Translations under genes and position numbers: made by a program | The notes under the pieces: generated by a model | Seen by the model: only the letters and a program-made list of their open reading frames with translations | What the model was told of the DNA's origin: nothing | Database searches by the model: none | In this document: in pieces, positions 1 to 8,025 of the stretch | How positions within the stretch are numbered: the first letter of the stretch is position 1 | Layout of the letters: each line of letters starts with the position of its first letter | Source of the DNA: Oscillospiraceae bacterium | GTDB taxonomy: Bacteria > Bacillota > Clostridia > Oscillospirales > Ruminococcaceae | Direction: 5' to 3' | Length of the DNA: 64,000 nt | Assembly (NCBI GenBank): GCA_017432285.1 | Contig: JAFRJM010000013.1 | Span: forward strand, 1 to 64,000

Positions 1-40
1 AACTGTGCTATTATTCATTTAATGACCTCCATTTGTATGC

Positions 41-66
41 GGTAATCCCTGTTACCACGTTTTTTC
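41..66 (+). terminator. possible weak terminator hairpin
   Basis: A 5-bp stem (GGTAA/TTACC, 41-45 and 52-56) is followed by a run of six T at about 60-65. It could end a transcript entering from the left or be part of the left side of the decayed IS element. The stem is short, so the call is weak. Nothing else is recognisable in 1-97. Confidence 0.25.
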
Positions 67-97
67 CTATGATTCGTAGTTTACAGGTAAATCCACG

Positions 98-487
98 TTG
101 CTACAAATCCGGGGGTCATTACATATTGTCTTATTCGGAAAACAGGTCCAGCATTCCGCCATGGGCGTGATCAAAGCGGAACTTAAGAACAGTTCCAGCG
201 TCTATGTCGTAAGCAGAGACTTTCCTTCCACACAGATATGTCCTGTATGCGGTAAACTGACTAAACATCCATTGAGTAAGAGGAGTTATACCTGCAGGTA
301 CTGTGGGTATCACAATCCATCAAGGGATGAGAAGGCAGCAGAATCCATCCTGGAAGAAGCGATAAGGATAAACCGTCTCTCCGGAATAGAGAGCGTAGAG
401 TCCCGTGGAGGTCAAACCCTCTGCTTTGGCGCGGAGTTAAATCCACACCTGAGTAAGGTTATTGCCTGCGAAGCGGGAAGCCCGTGA
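98..487 (+). pseudogene. tnpB: truncated tnpB (IS200/IS605-family OrfB), C-terminal remnant
   Basis: Homology to IS605-type OrfB/TnpB begins at about position 134 (FGKQVQHS) and runs to the stop. What remains is the zinc-binding domain (CPVC...CRYC pairs) and the last RuvC segment (SRDEKAAESIL). The tail ends EAGSP, as is common in this family. A full TnpB is about 350-400 residues, so roughly the N-terminal two thirds, with the first two RuvC catalytic acidic residues, are missing. No tnpA is present. In intact elements TnpB is an RNA-guided nuclease; this copy cannot be active. The first codons (98-133) look like unrelated sequence joined to the remnant, so the apparent start is probably not real. 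Confidence 0.85.
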
Positions 488-508
488 TTTCAATCATGGG
501 TAATTCAC
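471..508 (+). mobile_element. IS200/IS605-type right end with subterminal hairpin
   Basis: The segment holds an imperfect hairpin (CCCGTGATT 481-489 pairing with AATCATGGG 492-500, one G.T pair) followed by TAATTCAC. It lies directly after the tnpB remnant, as expected for the right end of IS200/IS605 elements, which are recognised as single-stranded hairpins. The same 38-bp segment recurs at 16676-16713 with one difference. In active elements this region also forms the 3' end of the TnpB guide RNA; whether any RNA is made here is unknown. Confidence 0.8.
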
Positions 509-726
509 TCTATTTCGATCATCTCTGCATCTGCTTTACGGATCGATAGTTCATAGTTTCTTACTGTTACTTCGATCGGGTCTCCAAGAGGAGCTACCTT
601 ACGGATATACACCGGTGTGTGCCTTGTGATACCCATATCCATGATACGGCGTTTTACTGCACCTTCTCCGTGGAGCTTGACCACATTAACAGTCTCTCCT
701 ATCTCTGCGTCTCTGAGTGTTCTCAC
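505..726 (-). CDS. feoA: FeoA-domain protein (second of a tandem pair)
   Basis: A 73-residue FeoA domain (SH3-like barrel), the small cytoplasmic partner of the FeoB ferrous-iron transporter. I choose the GTG start at 726 because AAAGGAGG lies just upstream; a longer reading frame to 789 would overlap the preceding gene. It sits 19 bp after the first feoA and shares its promoter. The TGA stop (505-507) lies inside the TTCAC end of the adjoining IS remnant, so the insertion may have replaced the original 3' end. No feoB is visible downstream in the window; it could lie beyond the left edge or have been lost. Assignment to FeoA is confident, function without FeoB is uncertain. Confidence 0.85.
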   Translation of the reverse strand: MRTLRDAEIGETVNVVKLHGEGAVKRRIMDMGITRHTPVYIRKVAPLGDPIEVTVRNYELSIRKADAEMIEIE

Positions 727-745
727 TGATTCTTCCTCCTTTGTC

Positions 746-958
746 TTATACCATGATCCTTCTCGCAAGCTCGCCGCTGACTGCGACACGGCTGTCCTTG
801 ACCTTTACGATCAGGTTACCGGCAAGTACACTTACGATACTGATCTCACTTCCGATATTGAATCCCATATCTTCCAGATGTTTCTTTACATCCGGACTGC
901 CGCCTATCCTTTTGATGATCTGCGGCTCGCCTATCTCGGCTAAATTCAGAGGCATCAT
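746..958 (-). CDS. feoA: FeoA-domain protein (first of a tandem pair)
   Basis: A 70-residue single FeoA domain with the typical LxxMGF core (HLEDMGFNIGSEI) and conserved hydrophobic spacing. It starts at ATG 958 behind GGAGGG. It is the first gene after a consensus promoter with palindromic operators, so iron- or metal-dependent repression is likely. Paired FeoA proteins preceding FeoB are common in Clostridia; here the pair is followed by an IS remnant. It is clearly homologous but not near-identical to the downstream copy, so this is an old duplication. Confidence 0.88.
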   Translation of the reverse strand: MMPLNLAEIGEPQIIKRIGGSPDVKKHLEDMGFNIGSEISIVSVLAGNLIVKVKDSRVAVSGELARRIMV

Positions 959-981
959 TTTATTCCCTCCAGCGATCTGTA

Positions 982-997
982 GTTAGCCCTTGCTAAC
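982..997. promoter_or_regulatory. downstream palindromic operator of the feoA operon
   Basis: GTTAGC-CCTT-GCTAAC, a perfect 6-bp inverted repeat with a 4-bp spacer, lies between the -10 box and the feoA ATG. It is the same palindrome as the one inside the promoter, centre-to-centre about 30 bp apart (three helical turns). The core resembles DtxR/IdeR-type metal-regulator boxes (GTTAG...CTAAC). Confidence 0.7.
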
Positions 998-1005
998 CAT
1001 CCAAT

Positions 1006-1034
1006 ATTATAGTTAGCACGCGCTAACTTGTCAA
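1006..1034 (-). promoter_or_regulatory. feoA promoter with operator filling the spacer
   Basis: On the minus strand a perfect TTGACA (1034-1029) and a perfect TATAAT (1011-1006) are separated by 17 bp. Sixteen of those spacer bases are the palindrome GTTAGC-ACGC-GCTAAC (1012-1027). A repressor bound there would directly block sigma-70-type RNA polymerase. A DtxR/IdeR-like iron repressor is the natural candidate from the motif and the gene served, but the regulator itself is not in the window. Confidence 0.82.
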
Positions 1035-1101
1035 CAGTTTTGTGTAAAAGAAAAGCAACCGACCTGACATGCATCAGATCAGCTGCTGTAATCTTATCGT
1101 A

Positions 1102-1734
1102 TTATCTTTTCTTTCCTATAAAGGTGAATCCCGGAGACTGATGGCCGTTCATCGTAGTAAAGACGATATGCTCATATTCTTTTCTCTCGAAATCACGCAG
1201 CAGTTCTTTTATGTGCTCTTCTGTATGGTGTCTGCACAGCGCTCCTTCCGGCAGCGCGAAAGCCCCGTAAACACCGAGTTCTTTTTCATACTGAGCATAG
1301 CGCTTGAGATTCCTCTCGTCCGAAGCAAGGAGATAATCGTTAACATAAAGGATCCCGCCCGGCTTTAATATTCTTTGAATCTCTCGGATAAGTTCATCTT
1401 GCTTCTCATCCGAAACTATACACGTCAGCACCGCGAACAGGATCACAGCATCTGCGCTCTCATCTTCCTGGGGGATCTGCCCTTCCTCCATCGTCTCAAA
1501 ACAGATCTCAGGGCATTCCCTTCTGCCACGCTCGATCATCTGGGGTGAGAAATCGTATCCGGTAAGATCCGTATAACCTTCTTCATGCAGGGTCTTTAAT
1601 ACCCTGCCATATCCGCAGCCTACATCCACGATAGCGGAGTCCCTGTTCACATATCCGGAAAAGCATTCACTGTCAAAAGGAAGCGTGAAAGTCTTCGTTT
1701 CAGACACGCTGTCCCAATATTCCTTCTGTTCCAT
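1102..1734 (-). CDS. class I SAM-dependent methyltransferase
   Basis: A 210-residue Rossmann-fold methyltransferase. Motif I is VDVGCGYGRV (about residues 36-45), followed by an acidic residue after beta-2 (TGYDFSP) and a post-motif LKPGG (about 123-127). It is cytosolic with no added domain. The substrate cannot be told; the type resembles small-molecule or UbiE/Methyltransf_11 enzymes. ATG 1734 follows AGGTGATC. It is a single gene between the feoA promoter and a terminator at 1785-1813, so it is probably monocistronic. Confidence 0.85.
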   Translation of the reverse strand: MEQKEYWDSVSETKTFTLPFDSECFSGYVNRDSAIVDVGCGYGRVLKTLHEEGYTDLTGYDFSPQMIERGRRECPEICFETMEEGQIPQEDESADAVILFAVLTCIVSDEKQDELIREIQRILKPGGILYVNDYLLASDERNLKRYAQYEKELGVYGAFALPEGALCRHHTEEHIKELLRDFERKEYEHIVFTTMNGHQSPGFTFIGKKR

Positions 1735-1784
1735 ATGATCACCTCATATTTTTCTTTATAATATTTTACCTGTGAAAAAAGAAG

Positions 1785-1813
1785 AAAGCCAGTCCGTAGT
1801 CAGGACCGGCTTT
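1785..1813 (-). terminator. rho-independent terminator
   Basis: An 11-bp stem (1785-1795 with 1803-1813, one G.T pair) is followed on the minus strand by CTTCTTTTTT. It ends the transcript of the zinc-ribbon gene at 1834-2541. Confidence 0.85.
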
Positions 1814-1833
1814 GCATAATGTCATTCAGATGA

Positions 1834-2541
1834 TCATCCAATCTTAGCGTTGGGGCAGTGATCCACGATGAACTGGTATACGAAATCGAAGTCCTCATCC
1901 CTCACATACACCTGGTTGTGGATCAGTGTTCCATTCACCCTAATAAGGTTCTTCTTTGGATATGCTTTTACTTTTTTCACTTTAGAGAATCTGGAATAGA
2001 GCGATCCGCCGGAAGCGGACAATGCCGCAGATGCTGTAGCTCCTCTGCTCTTCGCGATCCCGCCCACGAACAACGCAAGCAGTTCCAATGCCTTTGCCTT
2101 GTCTGTCTTGATCTGCGTGTGATCTATGCCTTCATCGTCCATCTCGAACAGAACAGTATATTTGCCGTTGTTCGCTTTGGTAACGATGTAGTACGAAGGA
2201 ACGGACAGAACAAATAGTATGCCAAGAACCAAAAGGCATGTCTCTACCGCGCCGACCGCTGCGCTGATCCCGTCCCCGCTGAAAACACCTACCAGCAGCA
2301 TGAATATGCATACAACGGCAGCAGCCATGGCTATTACTTTCCAGACTTCTACAAGGAGAAACATGCTCTTTAGCATATTCAGCTCGTAGATCCAGCGATA
2401 TGTACCTTTATCGTCTTTGAGAACGCGGTCTTTGGGCATATCATCCAGGGGTACATCAGCATGCACGGGTGTTCCGCATTCTTCGCAGAACAGTGCATCT
2501 TCCGGGAGCAAAGCTCCGCATGTAACACAATGCTTTGCCAT
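1834..2541 (-). CDS. zinc-ribbon membrane protein
   Basis: A 235-residue protein. An N-terminal zinc ribbon (C5xxC8 ... C19xxC22, CVTCGALLPEDALFCEEC) is followed by a linker, two hydrophobic segments at about residues 66-88 and 100-118, then a soluble C-terminal half with a PH-like alternation of beta segments. The ribbon should be cytoplasmic. Four other genes in this window (8026, 8866, 20470, 20922) carry nearly the same ribbon on different bodies. The function is unknown; such ribbons usually mediate protein or nucleic-acid contacts. ATG 2541 follows AAAGGAGG. It is divergent from the sigma-factor gene. Confidence 0.75.
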   Translation of the reverse strand: MAKHCVTCGALLPEDALFCEECGTPVHADVPLDDMPKDRVLKDDKGTYRWIYELNMLKSMFLLVEVWKVIAMAAAVVCIFMLLVGVFSGDGISAAVGAVETCLLVLGILFVLSVPSYYIVTKANNGKYTVLFEMDDEGIDHTQIKTDKAKALELLALFVGGIAKSRGATASAALSASGGSLYSRFSKVKKVKAYPKKNLIRVNGTLIHNQVYVRDEDFDFVYQFIVDHCPNAKIG

Positions 2542-2709
2542 TTCTTTCCTCCTTTAGATGGTATGGTCTTTAAACTATTTTGCTGTAATGATTGTACCTT
2601 TTCTGCAGGGTTTTGATAGTATACTAAGGAAGAAAATTGGATCTCTGATATCAAAACTGTAACCAGACAGCAGGATTTCTCGCTAATAAGGGTGAAGGAG
2701 GTGATCAGA

Positions 2710-3270
2710 ATGGATGACAGCAGGATTGTGGATTTGTTCCTCTCCAGAGACGAATCTGCTATTGCCCAGACTTCTGAGAAATACGGCCGCAGACTGCGTT
2801 CCTTGGCATTGCATGTCCTGGAAGATCTCTCATCATCTGAAGAATGCGAAAATGACACATATATGGAAGCCTGGAGGCTTATACCCCCAAACGAACCACG
2901 CAGTTACCTGTTTCCTTTTCTTGGAAGGATAACGCGCCATTTAGCCATAGATATGTGCAAGAAGCGCTCTGCAGCAAAAAGAAGCGCACTTTTATGTGAA
3001 TTGTCGGATGAAATGGAGGAATGCATCCCTTCCGGAGCAGACCCGGACTCAAACGTCGATACCATAGTATTGACCGACGCTGTTAACAGTTTTCTGAAAA
3101 GCCTAAACAGCGAACAGCGGACTTTATTCATACGAAGATACTGGTACTTTGACTCCGTAACAGAACTATCTTCCAGGTACGGCTGGACTCAGAGCAAAGT
3201 CAAGACGACGCTGTTCAGGCTTAGAGAGAGGCTCCGCGATCACCTGAAAAAGGAGGGTTTTGAATTATGA
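2710..3270 (+). CDS. ECF-type RNA polymerase sigma factor
   Basis: A 186-residue sigma-70 family protein of the extracytoplasmic-function type. Region 2 covers about residues 5-85 (with YMEAWRLI and FLGRITRHLAIDMCKK) and region 4 about 120-180 (helix-turn-helix with SRYGWTQSKVKTTLFRLRERL). The ATG at 2710 is preferred over a GTG at 2692 because AAGGAGGTGATC directly precedes it. Its last codons overlap the next gene by ATGA, which implies translational coupling to a membrane protein that is probably its regulator. The stimulus and target promoters are unknown; autoregulation is usual for the family. Confidence 0.88.
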   Translation: MDDSRIVDLFLSRDESAIAQTSEKYGRRLRSLALHVLEDLSSSEECENDTYMEAWRLIPPNEPRSYLFPFLGRITRHLAIDMCKKRSAAKRSALLCELSDEMEECIPSGADPDSNVDTIVLTDAVNSFLKSLNSEQRTLFIRRYWYFDSVTELSSRYGWTQSKVKTTLFRLRERLRDHLKKEGFEL

Positions 3271-4163
3271 GTTCTCTGGATATGCTGGATCTTATAGGCG
3301 GGATCGATACTGCCTATATATCGGAATCTTTTAAAGAAACAACAAGCCGGAAAACTATATCCGTTCAAAGATGGCTTCCCGCGCTGGCGGCATGCGCGGC
3401 GCTGATCATGATGATACCTGTGATCAGCAATATTTTCAGAAACAAAGGAGGCTATGACGGACCTTCGGATGGACTTAAAGAAATAAAAAGTCTGGAATTT
3501 AATGGATGCTATTACGAGGCTACTGATGTCCCGGAAGCACTGACGAGGTACGGACTTCCTCAAGATCTTTCTCCTGAACTGGCAGGCGAGCATGTGTCAT
3601 ATCTTGTCCCAAACGGAGCTGGTTATCTTGAATCTGCTGTGAAGACAGATATAGAGCTGCTGAATTACAAACCCTGTCCGTGCAGAGGAGTCTATATAGT
3701 CAATGATCAGGGTCATTATTATGCCGCTGTATTTTGCAACTTTTTCCTTATGTCAGATGAAGCATCCATAGATCTCAGTGAGCTTTACAGGATCTATGGT
3801 ATAACCGGGGCAGAAAGCATCTTATCAGTAACCGAAACAGATTGGCACCGAAACAACACAAAAGGCAAACTGGTCACTGACCGCGCTGCTGTAGAAGACT
3901 TCTATCAGATCACATGCTCACTGGAACCAAACAGCAACAGCGGATTTCAGGCAAAAGTATTTGACGGAGTTCCGGAGGAGGAACAGCAGAAAAAGCACAT
4001 TGCATTTGCAGATGATCTGCACATGATCCGGATAGAAACTGCTTCCGGACTGATGTTCTACATCGAATTATATCCGAACTATGAGTGGGTCTACGCGTCG
4101 GGAACGCTCTCATATTATCCGGCATCTCAGAAATTGCTAAGCTGGGCAAAAGAAAACTTATAG
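3267..4163 (+). CDS. single-pass membrane protein, probable anti-sigma factor
   Basis: A 298-residue protein. A short N-terminal cytoplasmic part (about 1-36) precedes one transmembrane segment (about 37-56) and a long exported domain without a recognised family. That topology, and the ATGA overlap with the upstream sigma gene, match anti-sigma factors that hold an ECF sigma at the membrane. No zinc-binding HxxxCxxC motif is present, so it would not be a ZAS-type anti-sigma. The role is inferred from context. A strong terminator follows at 4180-4211. Confidence 0.6.
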   Translation: MSSLDMLDLIGGIDTAYISESFKETTSRKTISVQRWLPALAACAALIMMIPVISNIFRNKGGYDGPSDGLKEIKSLEFNGCYYEATDVPEALTRYGLPQDLSPELAGEHVSYLVPNGAGYLESAVKTDIELLNYKPCPCRGVYIVNDQGHYYAAVFCNFFLMSDEASIDLSELYRIYGITGAESILSVTETDWHRNNTKGKLVTDRAAVEDFYQITCSLEPNSNSGFQAKVFDGVPEEEQQKKHIAFADDLHMIRIETASGLMFYIELYPNYEWVYASGTLSYYPASQKLLSWAKENL

Positions 4164-4179
4164 TATTACGAACAACAGT

Positions 4180-4217
4180 TAACCCACAGTCTTATACAGG
4201 ACTGTGGGTTATTTTTC
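4180..4217 (+). terminator. rho-independent terminator
   Basis: A 12-bp perfect stem (4180-4191 with 4200-4211) is followed by TTTTTC. It ends the sigma/anti-sigma operon and may also serve the convergent nitroreductase gene. Confidence 0.9.
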
Positions 4218-4241
4218 TAATAATATATACAAATCGTTATA

Positions 4242-4904
4242 TTATCGCCAGATATCTGTACGGCCGGAACCTATCTCAAAATGATACTTTGCTATTCCAA
4301 GGTCCATCTTTGTATAGAAAGCTCGCCCAACCTTTGTGGAGACTTTGTCCCCTTCCAGCGTGAAGAAAAACTTCTGCTGATTCACAGCGGTAGGTGCGAG
4401 CAGCGCGTATTCCACGCCATTTCTGAACCATTCCGGAGAATCGCCTGTGCAGTTGCTCACTTCGCCTACCGATTTGGATCTGTGTTCCCTTCCCTGCGTT
4501 GCACCGTATCCCAAAGCGATCACAACAGACAGTTTCTCCCCCTTGTCCACTACGAAAGCGGATGGGATCTTCTTGTATGTCAGGGCCACCCAGCATGTGT
4601 TCAGGCCCAGCCTCTGCGCTTCCAGCACGATCTGTTCTCCATAGTAACCGCACTTTTCCTCAAGATCCGGTCCTTTCTTTCCTATGAGAGCCAGGTAGTT
4701 CGTGACGCCGCTGAACTTGCCGTAGTGAGCCATGGCGCTGTCGAATGCCTTTGGTTCGTTGAGAACGAGCTGAATATGCAGCCCGCTCTCTTCGTTGCAT
4801 CTGTCAATGATCGATCGGAGTTTTTCCGTCACTTCCGGATCCAGAGGTTTATCCAGAAATGTTCTCACTGAATGTCTGTTAAGTATCGCTTCTTTGATAT
4901 CCAT
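4242..4904 (-). CDS. nitroreductase-family protein
   Basis: A 220-residue flavin-dependent nitroreductase-like protein. The N-terminal NRHSVRTF holds the FMN-contacting R-S-R-type motif, with YYGEQIVLEAQRLGL-type helix and GLNTCWVAL typical of the fold; a central IALGYG segment is also conserved. It probably reduces quinones, nitro compounds or similar with NAD(P)H as a homodimer in the cytosol. It lies 27 bp after the XRE/membrane regulator on the same strand, so the two are probably co-transcribed. The true substrate is unknown. The ribosome binding site is weak. Confidence 0.82.
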   Translation of the reverse strand: MDIKEAILNRHSVRTFLDKPLDPEVTEKLRSIIDRCNEESGLHIQLVLNEPKAFDSAMAHYGKFSGVTNYLALIGKKGPDLEEKCGYYGEQIVLEAQRLGLNTCWVALTYKKIPSAFVVDKGEKLSVVIALGYGATQGREHRSKSVGEVSNCTGDSPEWFRNGVEYALLAPTAVNQQKFFFTLEGDKVSTKVGRAFYTKMDLGIAKYHFEIGSGRTDIWR

Positions 4905-4931
4905 GTTTTTACCGTCTTCTGTATATGCCTA

Positions 4932-5915
4932 TTATTTCCTGTTAGTAACTGCTTTCATGATCTCATGATACACCACAAAGAGCACTCCGCCTACAGGCCA
5001 AACTATCCATGTCATGTGCCATTTCAGTGTGAAGAAGCTCCAGCCGAGATAGATCGCAGTGACTATTGCCCAATAGATACCGTCATATTTGCCGGCTTTC
5101 TTTTCCGTCCTTGTGTAATCTCCCTCTTCCAGCAGCTTGTCGAAACCTTCCTTCCTGATGCAGGTCATGACGATAAGTTTCACTCCTATAGCCAGAAGGA
5201 CGAGAAGCAACGATACAGCAGCAGACATCATGCTGTCTGAATTTCCTTCGATCATTGCCATGAGGAAGATCGGAATAGCACAGAGTATGCATAGCAGGAT
5301 CCCAAGGATCAGCATACTGCTGTATGTCCCTTCATAGCTGTCCCTGCGTTCCTTCACCATGCCGCTCACTCCGTACTGAGTCTCAATGCGTGAATTCTCA
5401 AGATATTCGTATTTCTTCCCGCCGATACCAATAGTAAGGAAAAGCCATACAGCAGCTGCCACAACGAGCAGCAACACTGCTATGCTGCATGCGATAGTTG
5501 TATCTTCGCTGAAAGGAAGGACATGCATATCTGACATTATCTTCGCAACGAAGATAGATATAGGAGAAAGGATGCATAGCATCACTCCGGTTGAAATAAG
5601 TCTGGAAGCTCTCTCATTGAATTCAAGGAACCTGTTTGCTTCCTCAAGAGATACGCTCCTGACTGTATCCTCTGTCCCGCTCTCCACCAGAGTCTCTCCG
5701 AAGGATTCATAGGCTTCGATATCGTCCCTGAGAAGATAGTCTGTGGATACATTGAACAGCTCTGCCAGCTGTACGATCTTCTTCATGTCCGGGACTGCCT
5801 GAGCGCCTTCCCACTTTGATACAGACTGTCTGGATACATTCAGCTTATCTGCAAGCTCCTCCTGGGACCAGCCGTTTCTTTTCCTGTTCTCGATGATCTT
5901 ATCTGCTAATATCAT
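4932..5915 (-). CDS. XRE-family transcriptional regulator with membrane domain
   Basis: A 327-residue protein. The first 60 residues are a Cro/CI-type helix-turn-helix (WSQEELADKLNVSRQSVSKW). The remainder has about five to six hydrophobic segments from residue 95 to the end. Such membrane-anchored XRE proteins are common in Firmicutes and are thought to couple a membrane signal to gene control. ATG 5915 with GGAGG upstream is chosen over a TTG at 5930. A palindrome at 6018-6033 in its upstream region is a candidate operator. It precedes the nitroreductase gene in a likely operon. Confidence 0.83.
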   Translation of the reverse strand: MILADKIIENRKRNGWSQEELADKLNVSRQSVSKWEGAQAVPDMKKIVQLAELFNVSTDYLLRDDIEAYESFGETLVESGTEDTVRSVSLEEANRFLEFNERASRLISTGVMLCILSPISIFVAKIMSDMHVLPFSEDTTIACSIAVLLLVVAAAVWLFLTIGIGGKKYEYLENSRIETQYGVSGMVKERRDSYEGTYSSMLILGILLCILCAIPIFLMAMIEGNSDSMMSAAVSLLLVLLAIGVKLIVMTCIRKEGFDKLLEEGDYTRTEKKAGKYDGIYWAIVTAIYLGWSFFTLKWHMTWIVWPVGGVLFVVYHEIMKAVTNRK

Positions 5916-6259
5916 TTTTGTTTCCTCCAAGGTCAGTAGTCATTCAGCAGTTCGTCTGCTGTTTTGTATGCCTAAATCATACTTTTCAGCGTATTAGCAG
6001 ACTACCAACCTTGCTTTTCAGTTTGTCAACTGACGGTTGCAATTAAAGAAAATGCAATAGAATAACGCTTTTTCCCCTAAAAATTGTACCACAAACATCC
6101 GTTTTGAAAAAACTCCGGCAGTATGTGCAAATCGCCTAATCTGCAGGCAGCATTTCTACATCTTCGCATCTTTTCCCTGCCATATCTATAAGATAATATT
6201 GTAGTATAGAGAACTTTTTGTTTTGAGATAACTGCATATATAGCTACGGAGGAATTCAA
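5916..6259. promoter_or_regulatory. divergent intergenic region with inverted repeats
   Basis: This 344-bp stretch separates the XRE gene from the esterase. It has no convincing ORF. It contains a hairpin CAGCAG-TTCGT-CTGCTG (5945-5961) in the leader of the XRE gene, a 16-bp palindrome TCAGTT-TGTC-AACTGA (6018-6033), and an AT-rich stretch near 6188-6215 likely to hold the esterase promoter. The palindrome is a plausible binding site for the XRE protein. Confidence 0.45.
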
Positions 6260-7843
6260 ATGATAGATAAGTCAAAAGAACCTGTAGTCATGACTAAAGC
6301 CGGTAAACTCAGAGGCACATACATCGACGGTGTTTACCGTTTCCTCGGCGTTCACTACGCCCAGGACACTTCCGGAGAAAACAGATTTATGCCCCCAAGA
6401 CCTCTCATTCCATGGGAGGGCGAAAAACTGGCACAGACATATGCTATAAAATGCTGGCAGCATGACCATCCCCGTATGGAAGATGATGATATAACCGGCA
6501 CACCTCTATTCAAAGATCAGCAGAAACTCATGGAACGCAGCAGCGTCATGGGCGTAGGTCCTCAAACCGAGGACTGCCTCGCTCTCAACATCTGGACCCA
6601 GGGGATCAATGATGGAAAGATGCGTCCGGTAATGGTATGGTGGCACGGCGGCGGAGAATTTGCGGGTGCCGCGGAGGCGGACTGGCACGACGGATACAAT
6701 ATGGCCAAGAAACAGGATGTCATCATGGTCACTGTCGGACACCGCCTTGCAATGTTCGGTTATATAGACCTGAGGAGATACGGTGAGAAATATAAGGATT
6801 CTGTAAATCTCGGAAACCAGGACATGGTCGCAGCACTGCAGTGGATCCATGACAACATCGAAGCATTCGGTGGGGATCCGGGCAACGTAACGATATTCGG
6901 GCAGTCCGGAGGTGGTGCCAAAGTCGCTTCCCTTATGGGTATGCCAGCAGCCAAAGGCCTGTTCCAGAAAGCCATCGTACAATCCGGCGGATTCATGGCC
7001 ACATCAGACCCTGATGAATGTGCGAACATGACGAAGGAATACATGGATTTCCTCGGGATAGACGCGGAGCATGTCGACGACCTGCAGAAACTGCCGCCAG
7101 AGGCCCTTATGAAAGCGATCCGTGACATAAACAAGACCCGGACCCTGGGAACATACATGGCATTCCCGTCAGTAGTGGACGGAAAGCATATCGTGTATAA
7201 CCCGTTCGACGGCGCTGAAGGCACCGAATACAGCAAGGACATCATAATGATCAACGGAAACACGAAAGACGATAACCGTCTCGGGCTTCTGTTTGACCAG
7301 TCACTGTTCGACCTCACTGAAGAAACAGCCAAAGAGAGGATCATGGGCTTGGACTACACCAGGGAGCAGGCAGATAAGATCTATGAAGGATTCAAGGAAC
7401 AGGTCGGTGAGGACGCTACTCCTACCGATGTCTTCCTGAGATTCTCCTGCGATGTGCGTCAGCTCAAAGGAAACTTGGAAAGAGCCCGCGCACGTGCAAA
7501 GGTCGGAGGCGCGCCTCTCTATCACTACATCTTTGCTTTCGAAGGACCGTATCCGACGATGAAGGCTATCCACGGCGTCGATGTCCCCTTCTTCTTTGAC
7601 AACGGCATGTATGCCACAGGCATCTGGACAGCAGACACCTATGTGGACGCGATGAAATGTTCTGACACATGCGGCGCCGCATGGGCAGCATTTGCCAGGA
7701 CAGGCAATCCCAGCTGTGCGCAAACAGGTGTATGGAAACCTTTCGATGAAGAAAACTACTACACTATGGTCTTCAATGCGGAAACAAAACTGGTCAGCGA
7801 CTACAACGAATTCGCACGCAAAGTTGCTGACGGAGAAATCTGA
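6260..7843 (+). CDS. type-B carboxylesterase (pnb-esterase-like)
   Basis: A 527-residue alpha/beta hydrolase of the carboxylesterase type-B family. The nucleophile is S216 in GQSGGG (usual GESAG), the oxyanion hole is WWHGGGEF, and the catalytic His lies in IHGVDVPFFF. The position of the usual catalytic Glu (DEG) reads NTKDDNR, so an Asp is the probable acid. There is no signal peptide, so it acts in the cytosol. It is clearly paralogous to the gene at 16936 along its whole length. ATG 6260 follows GGAGG and a terminator follows the gene, so it is monocistronic. Esters or amides of small molecules are likely substrates. Confidence 0.85.
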   Translation: MIDKSKEPVVMTKAGKLRGTYIDGVYRFLGVHYAQDTSGENRFMPPRPLIPWEGEKLAQTYAIKCWQHDHPRMEDDDITGTPLFKDQQKLMERSSVMGVGPQTEDCLALNIWTQGINDGKMRPVMVWWHGGGEFAGAAEADWHDGYNMAKKQDVIMVTVGHRLAMFGYIDLRRYGEKYKDSVNLGNQDMVAALQWIHDNIEAFGGDPGNVTIFGQSGGGAKVASLMGMPAAKGLFQKAIVQSGGFMATSDPDECANMTKEYMDFLGIDAEHVDDLQKLPPEALMKAIRDINKTRTLGTYMAFPSVVDGKHIVYNPFDGAEGTEYSKDIIMINGNTKDDNRLGLLFDQSLFDLTEETAKERIMGLDYTREQADKIYEGFKEQVGEDATPTDVFLRFSCDVRQLKGNLERARARAKVGGAPLYHYIFAFEGPYPTMKAIHGVDVPFFFDNGMYATGIWTADTYVDAMKCSDTCGAAWAAFARTGNPSCAQTGVWKPFDEENYYTMVFNAETKLVSDYNEFARKVADGEI

Positions 7844-7869
7844 TTACAGAATCTATGCCTTTCTGTTTT

Positions 7870-7917
7870 AAGCGGCAGGCCGGTGACCCTTCCCTTGTCA
7901 TCGGCCTGTTGCTTTTA
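7870..7917 (+). terminator. rho-independent terminator
   Basis: A long, slightly imperfect stem of about 18 bp (7870-7887 with 7896-7913) is followed by TTTTAATC, ending the esterase transcript. Confidence 0.85.
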
Positions 7918-8025
7918 ATCATAGATCATAGGAAACTGGATTAATTAGTATAATTATGGTATTATTGGTACATCAGACGATATATTCTATCAATAGAAAC
8001 AGAATACATAAGCGAGGTACATACT

